Assembly: GCF_003932955.1 (NCBI RefSeq)
Contig: NZ_QOVY01000002.1
Span: forward strand, 62,001 to 126,000
From: Chryseobacterium sp. SC28
GTDB taxonomy: Bacteria; Bacteroidota; Bacteroidia; Flavobacteriales; Weeksellaceae
Direction: 5' to 3'
DNA length: 64,000 nucleotides
Shown piece after piece: positions 35,442 to 43,629 of the stretch. Made by a program: the position numbers and the translations under genes. Position 1 is the stretch's first letter; each line of letters opens with the position of its first letter. The notes beneath the pieces were generated by a model. The model did not search any database, had not been told where the DNA came from, and was given only the letters and a program-made list of their open reading frames with translations.

Positions 35442-36449
35442 ATGTACAAACGCATTATCCGCCCGATTCTTTTCCACTTCGATCCGGAAGCGGTTCATCA
35501 TTTTACCTTTTCTGTTCTGAAAAATTTCGGTTTTCTGGCTCGATTATTTTTACCAAAACCAATCGAAGATAAAAGACTCGAACGCGAAGTTTTCGGACTC
35601 AAATTCAAAAATCCGGTGGGCTTGGCTGCAGGTTTTGATAAGGATGCAAAACTCTTCAACGAACTTGCCAGCCTTGGTTTTGGCTTCATCGAAATCGGAA
35701 CTTTGACACCCAAACCGCAGCCCGGAAATGATAAAAAACGCCTGTTCAGATTGAAGGAAGATTCTGCCATCATCAACCGAATGGGTTTCAACAATGGCGG
35801 CGTGGACGAAGCCATCGAACGATTGAAGAAAAACAAAAACGTGCTCATCGGCGGAAACATCGGCAAAAATAAAGCGACGCCAAACGAAGAAGCGGTTAAC
35901 GATTACAAAATCTGTTTCGAGAAATTATTTCCGTACGTCGATTATTTCGTCGTGAATGTCAGTTCGCCAAACACACCGAATCTGCGTGAACTTCAGGATA
36001 AAAAACCTTTGACGGAAATTCTTTCGTCACTTCAAAACCTCAATCTCCAAAAGCCAAAACAAAAACCTATTCTTCTAAAAATTGCTCCTGACTTGACGGA
36101 TGAGCAGCTTTTGGACATCATTGCAATTGTAAAAGAAACCCAAATCGCCGGCGTCATCGCAACGAACACCACTTTGTCGAGAGAAAATTTGATTTCAGAA
36201 AATAAAACCGAAACCGGCGGACTTTCCGGCAAACCTTTAGCTAAACGCTCAACAGAAGTCATCAGATTTCTGTCAGAAAAAAGCGGAAGAGCTTTCCCAA
36301 TCATCGGCGTTGGCGGAATCCATTCGGCGCAAGATGCTTTGGAAAAACTGGAAGCTGGCGCGAGTCTTGTTCAGCTTTATACAGGCTTCATCTACGAAGG
36401 TCCGGAGTTGATTAATGAAATCAATCGCGCAATTCTTCAAAAATCATAA
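35442..36449 (+). CDS. pyrD: Dihydroorotate dehydrogenase (quinone), class 2
   Basis: Oxidises dihydroorotate to orotate in pyrimidine synthesis and passes electrons to membrane quinone. It has 335 residues. An N-terminal helical quinone-tunnel extension ([16 protein letters not shown]) and the catalytic Ser in [14 protein letters not shown] mark class 2; class 1 has Cys. FMN-binding segments are [12 protein letters not shown] and [20 protein letters not shown]. It overlaps no other gene and is followed by the DUF2007 gene after 3 bp. Confidence 0.96.
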   Translation: MYKRIIRPILFHFDPEAVHHFTFSVLKNFGFLARLFLPKPIEDKRLEREVFGLKFKNPVGLAAGFDKDAKLFNELASLGFGFIEIGTLTPKPQPGNDKKRLFRLKEDSAIINRMGFNNGGVDEAIERLKKNKNVLIGGNIGKNKATPNEEAVNDYKICFEKLFPYVDYFVVNVSSPNTPNLRELQDKKPLTEILSSLQNLNLQKPKQKPILLKIAPDLTDEQLLDIIAIVKETQIAGVIATNTTLSRENLISENKTETGGLSGKPLAKRSTEVIRFLSEKSGRAFPIIGVGGIHSAQDALEKLEAGASLVQLYTGFIYEGPELINEINRAILQKS

Positions 36450-36452
36450 ACA

Positions 36453-36680
36453 ATGGAACTTATTACACTTAGGATTTTCAACACCGAAATAGAAGCCGAA
36501 ATGCTTAAGATTTTTCTAGAAACCAATGGCGTTGAAGCCTTTGTCTTCGGGAATATTTTGGCAAATACCTACAATCTTTTCAACACAACAAGCGGCGGCG
36601 TTCAGCTGAAAGTCTCGGAAAACGACTTCGAAAAAGCGAATGAATTGATGACTGAATTTTATAACAAAGACAATCAGTAA
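36453..36680 (+). CDS. DUF2007 domain protein
   Basis: A 75-residue protein with the DUF2007 pattern: LITLRIFNTEIEAEMLKIFL at the N-terminus (a strand and a helix), EAFVFGN, and VQLKVSENDFEKANELM. The domain is an alpha-beta sandwich related to ACT-like folds and is annotated as a putative signal-transducing protein, with no established role. It begins 3 bp after the pyrD stop, so it is cotranscribed. Confidence 0.85.
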   Translation: MELITLRIFNTEIEAEMLKIFLETNGVEAFVFGNILANTYNLFNTTSGGVQLKVSENDFEKANELMTEFYNKDNQ

Positions 36681-36682
36681 AA

Positions 36683-36716
36683 AACAAAACCTCGCCCAAT
36701 TTGACGAGGTTTTGTT
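36683..36716. terminator. Bidirectional terminator between DUF2007 gene and TonB pseudogene
   Basis: A perfect 12-bp stem AACAAAACCTCG (36683-36694) with CGAGGTTTTGTT (36705-36716) and a 10-nt loop. It is A/T-rich on both flanks and lies between convergent genes. Confidence 0.8.
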
Positions 36717-36733
36717 ATAATTTTCCTAAAGTT

Positions 36734-39073
36734 TTAAAACTTAAAATCTACACCAACATAGAAATTCTGCTTCATCACCGGCGCATAAACCATTCCGCCA
36801 TCAAAGTAATTTCCAAAAGGATTGCCTGCATCCAGAATTGCAGTTTTCTGTTGATAGCCAGTTAAATTTTCTCCACCCAAATATACTCTGATTTTCTCAG
36901 AAAAGTTCCTTGAAATCTGAGCATTCAAAGTAGAATTACTTGGCGAATAATCTCCAATTTGAAACTCTGCAGGATTCGATTTCGTATTCGGAAGTCTTTG
37001 TTTTCCTACTAAATTTAATGTCGTATCGAAACTCCAGAATCTGCCTTTTTCTGTTTTATTGGTTGAATATGCCAAGTTCGCAAATCCACGGTGTTTCGCC
37101 ATAAACGGCACTTTTTTCAGTCCGCTCAAGTAATCCAAAGCGACATCGTAATATTTGTAAGCCATTCGAAATTCCAGATTTTTAACCGGCTGAAAATCCC
37201 ATTGCGTCTGGAAACTATTGGCAAATGATTTTCCTTCCAAATTATAAAACAGAATCTTCTGAGCAGATTCATCCAAATCCGTCACCACTTGATTCTGGAA
37301 ATCGGTTCTGAAAAAATCGGCCAAAATACTGGATTTTCTTCCAAACAATTTGAATTCCTGCTGAAGACTTACACCATAATTCCAAGCGATTTCCGGTTTC
37401 AAACCATAGATTTCTCCGCCATTATTTTGGATTTCAATTTTCCGATTGGATGCAAAATAAGCCTGATTTTCCGCAAAAATATTCGCAGTTCGGAATCCTT
37501 TTCCGGCTGAAATTCTGAAAATCGTTTTCGGCGTCAAATCGTATTTGAAATTCATTCTCGGCGTAAACTGTGTTCCTGCAAGATTGTGAAAATCAACGCG
37601 AGCGCCCGTCACCAAAGTGAATTTTTCGCCAGTCAAAGTATATTCTGCAAACAATCCCGGAACGGTTTCAGTTCTCTTGTAATTGTTCAAAAGATAATCT
37701 TCATCATATTTATCATAAAGGAAACTCGCGCCAACTTTATATTTGTTGTTCGTATTTCCGATGATGCTTTCGAAAATCAAATTGGAATAATAAGACGTTT
37801 CTTTCCCAAAATAATTTCTTAATCCGAAAAAGCTATCTTGCTGATGATAAGTCAGTTGATTCATCCAACCGAGACTTTGATAAGGCTTTCCTTTGAAAAT
37901 ATAACCCGTTTTGTTCCACAATTGGAATCACGAAATATCAATCCCGACGCCATAAAGCGTTTGGTCTTGCTGCGGAATTCTTTTATTAAATCCGATTTGT
38001 CCGGCTGTTCGTTCATCTTTCAGAAAATTAATTCCGAAGTGCGTCCCAAATCCGGAGCCTTCCAAATCGTTGTAATTCAATAAATAAGCTACATTTAACT
38101 GACTCCCTTTTGGTCTGTCAAGAAAGTTGTCATCATTCATATCCGTATCGCCAAAAGTTCCGTTTCCGTGAAGCAAAACACTTTGGTTCCATTTGCCGGA
38201 AAGTGGCGAAGTGCTGGTTACATTAGCTTCAACGCGGCCGTTGTTATCGGCAAAAAGATTGATTTCGGTCTCCGCTTTTTTAGCATCATCTTTGGTTTTC
38301 AAAAGTTCGGTATTGATTTGCCCCGTGATGCTTTCGTAGCCGTTCACAACCGTACTTCCACCTTTCGTCAGCTGGATGCCGCCAATCCATCTTCCAGGAA
38401 TAAAAGTCAGTCCGTATGGCGAGGCCAAACCGCGGATTTCCGGCAATTGCTCTTTGGTAAGCAAAGTGTATTTTTGGTCTAATCCCAACATTTTCAGCTG
38501 CTTGGTTCCGGTCACAGCGTTGCTGAAGGAGACATCGACGGTTGCGTTGGTTTCAAAACTTTCGGAAAGATTGCAGCAGGCGGCTTTTAGCAATTCTTTG
38601 GAACTGATGTTGAAGACAAGTCCGGCTTCCTTCTTGTTCAGAGCGGTGGCCTCTTTTTCCCGTATCAATTTTACCCCTTCGATCTGCTTCTCATCATTTT
38701 CCGAGTGATGAAGAAGAGTATCATTAGGTTTTTCAAAATCAGAATCTCGGGAGTAAAGGCAGCATTCTGGGAGCGCGTTGTAAACCTCATCCGGCGCTCT
38801 ATATTTTTCATTGTCGTGGCCGGCGTCCGCAATGCTTTTCAGAATGGCATCGCCTGTCACTTTTGATTGGTCGAGGGTGGTTGTCAGCGTCTGGTTTTCG
38901 GCGCTCCAATTGGCGGAAGTGGCGCCGGCGGTTAGAGCCGCTTTTTCTATTCTCGCTTTGCATTGTCCGCAATTTCCTTTTACCAAAAACTGTTCGGTAA
39001 TGGTTTGTCCCAGGGAAAAAACAGATGCCAGCATTAGAATAAAAAACGTAAGTTTTCTACTTAAATAAGTCAT
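36734..39073 (-). pseudogene. TonB-dependent receptor with N-terminal HMA domain, interrupted by in-frame TGA
   Basis: Two fragments are in one frame, separated only by TGA at 37928-37930 (GIDIS, stop, FQLWNKTG). Joined they make about 779 residues. They comprise a signal peptide (to about 22) and a heavy-metal-associated domain (about 25-90) with CxxC in KGNCGQCKARIE. Next are a CC-containing linker (LPECCLY), a plug with YTLLTKEQLPEIRGLASPYG, and a barrel ending in Phe (YVGVDFKF). The HMA domain and neighbours suggest uptake of copper or a copper complex. The second fragment (395 residues) has no signal peptide and cannot be exported alone. The stop could arise from TGG by one G-to-A change. 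Confidence 0.8.
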
Positions 39074-39092
39074 CGTTGAAAAGTTTAATTAA

Positions 39093-39485
39093 TTATTTAA
39101 GCTCGCAAACTTGCGTTGGATCACACGATTGGGCCATTTTTTGGCTATTGTCCGGTCGGTCGTATTGGCAGCAAGATTCCAGTCCGTTGTAAGTTGTGTC
39201 GGACGCGCGGAACATCTCGTTGTCGTGGCCCGCGTCGGCGACACTTTTCAAAATCGTTTTTTTATCAGTTTTGGAAGCGTCATAGCTTACGGTCAAGGTT
39301 TTTTTGCTTATGCTCCAGTCGGCAGTGCTTACATTTTTATCGGCTTTGGCAGCCGTTTCGATGCGTTGCTTGCACATTTTGCAGTTGCCTTCCACTCGGG
39401 CGGTGAAGGTTTTTGTTTGTGCGGCAACAATTGAAAATAGAAAAGTGGGAAGGAATAATATTCCTGATTTTATGATAGAATACAT
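39093..39485 (-). CDS. Secreted heavy-metal-associated (HMA) domain protein
   Basis: A 130-residue protein. The signal peptide ends near IVAAQ (residue 23), followed by an HMA domain with the metal-binding GNCKMCKQRIE (CxxC at about residues 35-38). After the HMA domain comes a tail with GHDNEMFRASDTTYNGLESC. The same tail occurs in the adjacent receptor. It probably passes Cu(I) or another soft metal in the periplasm, perhaps to or from the receptor, whose start is 19 bp downstream. Confidence 0.88.
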   Translation of the reverse strand: MYSIIKSGILFLPTFLFSIVAAQTKTFTARVEGNCKMCKQRIETAAKADKNVSTADWSISKKTLTVSYDASKTDKKTILKSVADAGHDNEMFRASDTTYNGLESCCQYDRPDNSQKMAQSCDPTQVCELK

Positions 39486-39583
39486 TTTGATTAATTTTAA
39501 TGGGTTGAATGATGAAACTGTGAGAAATCCTCAACTATTTTTCAAGCTGAGATTTTCGAAACGTTTAAAAAATGATATTAAAA

Positions 39584-39955
39584 TTAACCAAGCTTTGGCG
39601 GCTGCCAAATATTGAAAGATCGTTCAAGAGGCGTGCGAGGATTATAAGAAAATGGATTGCTGATTTCGAAAATGGGTGCGTTCAAGGCGTTATCTAAACT
39701 GTTTAGAATAACAGAAAAGACGAATCCGGCATTGCAAATTTTGCAGCTGGAGCAGTTGTCTTTGCAGTTCTTGTCTTTCTTTGAATCGTGATCGCAAGAA
39801 TTAGATTTTTTCTCTTCTTTTTTGCAGCAGTCGGAGCTTTGAGTCTGCGCTTCGCAACAAGAATTCTCAGAAACTGCCGTAGCAAAATTCTGATTTGGAA
39901 ATATAAAAATTCCCAAACAAAAAATCATTAGCAAAAGTTGCAGTTTTCTAAGCAT
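39584..39955 (-). CDS. Small exported Cys-rich protein, likely metal-binding
   Basis: A 123-residue protein. An N-terminal signal peptide (1-26, ending near NFATA) precedes a Cys/Lys/Asp-rich region of about 45 residues with NSCCEAQTQSSDCCKKEEK, SCDHDSKKD and CKDNCSSCKIC, giving 11 cysteines and one His. The C-terminus has NPFSYNPRTPLERSFNIWQP. It is first in the apparent operon with the HMA protein and the HMA-TonB receptor, which supports a copper or zinc role. It resembles short periplasmic proteins of Bacteroidota with a paired CC and a terminal PP. Family assignment is uncertain. Confidence 0.75.
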   Translation of the reverse strand: MLRKLQLLLMIFCLGIFIFPNQNFATAVSENSCCEAQTQSSDCCKKEEKKSNSCDHDSKKDKNCKDNCSSCKICNAGFVFSVILNSLDNALNAPIFEISNPFSYNPRTPLERSFNIWQPPKLG

Positions 39956-40065
39956 TGCTTTGCAAAATTAGGAAAAATATTTTATCCCATCGGCACAATT
40001 TTTTCTTCAATAAAGAACCGACGCTAATGGAAATTGGCATTCTATTTCTTCGTAAATTTACATCA

Positions 40066-40608
40066 ATGAAAAATTTATTGATTTTAACTTTTATGAACTT
40101 CTTTCTGTCCCATTGCGCACAGAAAAAAATAGATTTAACCCAAAAACCAGAACAACAGACTATGGAAAATAGCACCCACACCAACAATCCGTATTACTCG
40201 AGAACCGATAAAACCAAGCTGAATGTCTCCAATGAAGAGTGGAGAAAAATCCTGCCGCCGGAAGTTTATGCCATTGCAAGAGAGGCCAATACCGAATATC
40301 CTTTCACCGGAAAATACAATGATTTTGATGAACTCGGGGAATATTATTGCGCGGTTTGCGGCAATCATCTATTCCGTTCCAGTTCGAAATTTGCAAGCTC
40401 CTGCGGCTGGCCAAGTTTCTACGAAGCCGATAAAGACGGCGTGATTTACAAAAGAGACACCTCGCACGGCATGGAAAGAATAGAGGTGCTTTGCAAACGT
40501 TGTGATTCCCACTTGGGACACGTTTTCAATGATGGTCCGCCGCCGACAGGGATGCGCTTCTGCATGAATTCTGCAAGTTTGGATTTCGAGCCGGATAGCC
40601 GAAAATAG
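40066..40608 (+). CDS. msrB: Peptide-methionine (R)-S-oxide reductase, lipoprotein
   Basis: Reduces methionine R-sulfoxide in damaged proteins. I start at ATG 40066, giving 180 residues with a lipoprotein signal (ILTFMNFFLSHC). Zinc CxxC pairs are CAVC and CKRC, and the catalytic Cys is in MRFCMNSASLDF near the C-terminus. The lipoprotein signal places it in the envelope, where it could repair oxidised exported proteins. It is divergent from the copper-type operon with 110 bp between starts, which might imply joint control by metal stress. Confidence 0.92.
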   Translation: MKNLLILTFMNFFLSHCAQKKIDLTQKPEQQTMENSTHTNNPYYSRTDKTKLNVSNEEWRKILPPEVYAIAREANTEYPFTGKYNDFDELGEYYCAVCGNHLFRSSSKFASSCGWPSFYEADKDGVIYKRDTSHGMERIEVLCKRCDSHLGHVFNDGPPPTGMRFCMNSASLDFEPDSRK

Positions 40609-40644
40609 TTTCGGCCAAAAAAGTTTGATAAAAAATGGATTTTA

Positions 40645-40676
40645 AAATCGCAAAGATAAATTTGCGATTTTTGTTT
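40645..40676 (+). terminator. Terminator after msrB
   Basis: A perfect 10-bp stem AAATCGCAAA (40645-40654) with TTTGCGATTT (40661-40670), a 6-nt loop, then TTGTTT. Confidence 0.75.
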
Positions 40677-40780
40677 CATTCATCGCAAATCACTTTCGAA
40701 ATAATTTGGATGCAGTGCAATTGGCCTAATCAGAGAGAAAAATTATATCTAAAATTAGCCTAACTGAACTTAATCATCCT

Positions 40781-40788
40781 TAATTTTG
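40781..40788 (+). promoter_or_regulatory. TAnnTTTG promoter element of the SDR gene
   Basis: TAATTTTG fits the -7 element and lies 21 bp before the start at 40810. No good -33 TTG is seen. Confidence 0.45.
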
Positions 40789-40809
40789 TAGTTCTAAATC
40801 TTAATAAAA

Positions 40810-41559
40810 TTGAAAACCATCTTCATCACGGGCGCCACTTCCGGAATCGGAAAAGCAACTGCAATCCTTTTAGCAAAACAAAAAAACCGACTCATTCTCT
40901 GCGGAAGAAATCAAATAATTCTAGAAGAACGGAAAACTGAATTATCAAAAGAAACAGAAGTTTACACTTTGAGTTTTGACGTCAGAAATTCGGATGAAGT
41001 TTTCGATGCAATTGGCTCGCTTCCAGACGAATGGAAAAACATTGATGTACTGATTAATAATGCCGGAAATGCCCACGGATTAGATTCTATCGCAGACGGA
41101 AATCCTGAAGATTGGGACGCGATGATGGACGGAAATGTCAAAGGTTTGCTGTATGTTTCCCAGCCGATTATAAGATTAATGAAAGAAAAACAGAACGGAC
41201 AAATCATTAATATCAGTTCGGTTGCGGCAAGACAAACTTACGCCAATGGCGTCGTCTATTGCGCGTCGAAAAGAGCGGTGGACGTCATTTCTGAAGGGAT
41301 GAGACTGGAACTCACGGAATTCGGAATCCGCGTGACGAACATTCAGCCGGGCGCCGTGGAAACGGATTTTTCGAAAGTGAGATTCAAAGGCGATGCGGAA
41401 AGAGCCGCGACCGTTTATGCTGGTTACGAGCCATTAATCGCTGAAGACATTGCCGATGCGATTGCTTATTGTATCAATGTTCCGGAGCGTGTTTCGATCG
41501 CAGAATTCACGATTTATCCAAAAGCGCAGGCCGAACCAAGGACGATTTACAGGAAATAA
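40810..41559 (+). CDS. SDR-family oxidoreductase, YdfG-like, with TTG start
   Basis: A 249-residue classical SDR. It has ITGATSGIGKA (N-terminus), NNAG, Ser in NISSVAA, and Tyr/Lys in YCASKRAV, so it is complete, unlike the pair at 623-2177. The segment GDAERAATVYAGYEPLIAED is characteristic of the YdfG/3-hydroxy acid dehydrogenase group, which oxidises L-allo-threonine, serine or 3-hydroxypropionate with NADP. The start is TTG (MKTIFITG) because no in-frame ATG precedes the glycine motif. Confidence 0.88.
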   Translation: MKTIFITGATSGIGKATAILLAKQKNRLILCGRNQIILEERKTELSKETEVYTLSFDVRNSDEVFDAIGSLPDEWKNIDVLINNAGNAHGLDSIADGNPEDWDAMMDGNVKGLLYVSQPIIRLMKEKQNGQIINISSVAARQTYANGVVYCASKRAVDVISEGMRLELTEFGIRVTNIQPGAVETDFSKVRFKGDAERAATVYAGYEPLIAEDIADAIAYCINVPERVSIAEFTIYPKAQAEPRTIYRK

Positions 41560-41625
41560 AGAGATGTTTTTAAGTCCAATTTTTTAATGGAAGCGAATCT
41601 TGCAGTTAATCATAACATTTGCCGA

Positions 41626-42312
41626 ATGAAAATCCTCCACATAGAAACCTCGTCCAAAAACTGTTCTGTTGCCATTTCTGATGGCGAAGAAATGCTTTGT
41701 CTGTGCGAAGAAGTTTCAGATAATTATAAACAATCCGAAAGTCTTCATTCGTTTGTAGAATGGGCTTTGGAAGGTGCCGAGATTTCTTTGAAAGATTTGG
41801 ATGCAATTTCTCTTGGGAAAGGTCCCGGTTCTTACACAGGCCTTAGGATTGGCGCCGCTTCTGCAAAAGGATTTTGCTATGGTTTGAAAATCCCGTTGAT
41901 AGCCATCAATTCCCTGGACTCGATGGTCGAAGAATTTGTAAATCAAGGGTTTGAACTTATTATTCCGTTGATCGATGCCCGAAGAATGGAAGTTTACACC
42001 GCTGTATTCGACGGAACTTCCGGCGAAATGATTTCTCAAACGGAAGCCAAAATCTTAGACGAAAATTCCTATTCCGAATTTGCAAATAAGAAAATTCTGT
42101 TTATTGGCGATGGTTCAAGAAAAGCGCAAGAACTTCTAAACCTTCGAAATGCAGAATTTAGATCCGATATTTATCCTTCGGCAAAAGGATTGATAAAAAA
42201 ATCTGTTGAGAAATTTAATCAAAAAGATTTTGAAGATACCGCATATTTTGAACCTTTTTATCTAAAGGATTTTCAGGGAATTAAGAAAGCAGACCGGATC
42301 AAAAAACCATAA
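41626..42312 (+). CDS. tsaB: tRNA threonylcarbamoyladenosine biosynthesis protein TsaB
   Basis: Part of the complex that makes t6A at position 37 of ANN-reading tRNAs, acting as the partner of TsaD. I start at ATG 41626 (MKILHIETSSKNCSV), giving 228 residues. GKGPGSYTGLRIG, DARRMEVYTAVF and an ASKHA-type N-terminus identify it. An upstream in-frame ATG (41587) adds an unrelated 13-residue leader. It is convergent with the disrupted dehydrogenase gene, 19 bp away. Confidence 0.92.
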   Translation: MKILHIETSSKNCSVAISDGEEMLCLCEEVSDNYKQSESLHSFVEWALEGAEISLKDLDAISLGKGPGSYTGLRIGAASAKGFCYGLKIPLIAINSLDSMVEEFVNQGFELIIPLIDARRMEVYTAVFDGTSGEMISQTEAKILDENSYSEFANKKILFIGDGSRKAQELLNLRNAEFRSDIYPSAKGLIKKSVEKFNQKDFEDTAYFEPFYLKDFQGIKKADRIKKP

Positions 42313-42331
42313 AAGTTACAAACCATCTTAT

Positions 42332-43530
42332 TTATTTCTTTGAGATTTTATAGAGTTTCCCGCTATCCGTAATCGCATAAAGATTTCCATCCATCCCGTT
42401 CAAAACATCCCGAAATCTTTCGTTTTGGTCAAGCAGTAGCCGCTCTTCGCCCACGACTTTATTATCTTTGATGACGATTCTGTTGATGTGTTCGCCGCTG
42501 AGGCAGCCGATGAAAAGATTGTTTTTCCATTCCTCGATATTTCCGGTGTAGAAGGTGATGCCGCTGGGAGAGACCACCGGATCCCAATAATAAACCGGCT
42601 GTTCTGTTCCCGCTTTTTGAGTGGTTCCGTTATTGATTTTTTGACCGTTGTATTCGATTCCGTAGGTCACGTCGCCCCAGCCATAATTTTTTCCCGCCTT
42701 GATGAGGTTGATTTCGTCGCCACCTCTCGGTCCCATTTCCGTTTCCCAAAGTTGCCCTTTTTCATCGAGCGCCAAGCCTTGCGGATTTCTGCTTCCGTAG
42801 GAATAGATCTCGGGTTTGTAACCGGTTTTTCCAATAAAAGGATTTCCCGGAGCCGGCTGCCCGTCTTTAGTTATCTTTAATATTTTCCCCAAATAATTAT
42901 CGGTTTTCTGGGCATAGACCCTCGTTTGCTTATCCGATCTTTCGCCCGTGCTTACAAACAGATTTCCGTCTCGGTCAAAAACCAATCGGCTTCCGTAATG
43001 TTTGTCGCCTTCATAAGTTGGCGTAGCGCGGAAAATCACTTTCACATCGGAAATAGTTTTTAAATCTTGCGATAATTTCCCCTTTCCACAGCTGTATGAT
43101 TACCGTTGGCATAAGGTTCGGAAAAACTAAAGTAAATAATATGGTTTGTGGGGAAATCGGGATCCAAAGCCACATCCAGCATTCCGCCTTGTCCTTTGGC
43201 ATCTACTTTGGGGAATCCCATTATTTTAGAAACCGATTTTCCATCAGCAGAGACGACGTTCATAAAACCCGACTTCTCTGTAATTAGGAATCTTCCGTCG
43301 GGCAGGTTGATGATTCCCCACGGTCTTCCCAGCACGTCATTAAGGACTTCGACTTTATAAGGCGTTGTTGTTTTTACTGGTGTAATTCTGGTTTGTCCTG
43401 GGAAAGCAGGTTTGTAATTGGTGTTTGGTTTTTCCTCTTGGGCTGTCGGTTTGCTGGGCTGTCCTTTCCATTCGCAAGAATATAAAAGAAGCAACGCGCA
43501 AAGAATAGTTGGGAAGGTGGATTTTAACAT
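42332..43530 (-). pseudogene. PQQ-type soluble sugar dehydrogenase lipoprotein, frameshifted
   Basis: Two frames overlap the same gene. The upstream frame (43530 to 43060) has a lipoprotein signal (ALLLLYSC) and ends NHTAVERGNYRKI. The downstream frame gives GKLSQDLKTISDVKVIFRAT and continues to the normal C-terminus. The break is at a run of four G (CCCC on the plus strand, 43079-43082). One additional G would restore a single protein of about 399 residues. Sequence features are YGSRNPQGLALDEKGQLWET, GPRGGDEIN and GYKPEI of the GDH/aldose sugar dehydrogenase beta-propeller. The cause could be a natural deletion or a homopolymer read error. Confidence 0.82.
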
Positions 43531-43617
43531 AGGATTATTTTCTTAATGGGATGAAAAAATAATGCCAGTGAGTATCTCAGAGATTATTTCGCAAGATAGA
43601 TAAATGTAAATATTTCG

Positions 43618-43625
43618 TATTTTTG
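43618..43625 (+). promoter_or_regulatory. TAnnTTTG element immediately before uvrB
   Basis: TATTTTTG ends only 4 bp before the ATG at 43630. A transcript from it would be leaderless or nearly so. No LexA-like site was recognised. Confidence 0.5.
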
Positions 43626-43629
43626 TACT

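Noticed and set aside
37928-37930. TGA in the TonB receptor as selenocysteine.
   Set aside because: No SECIS-like hairpin recognised, no selenium genes in the window, and the site is not a redox position in this family.
43075-43090. Programmed -1 frameshifting in the sugar dehydrogenase gene.
   Set aside because: The site AAAGGGGAAA is not a canonical slippery heptamer and I saw no downstream pseudoknot. The family is not known to use frameshifting.
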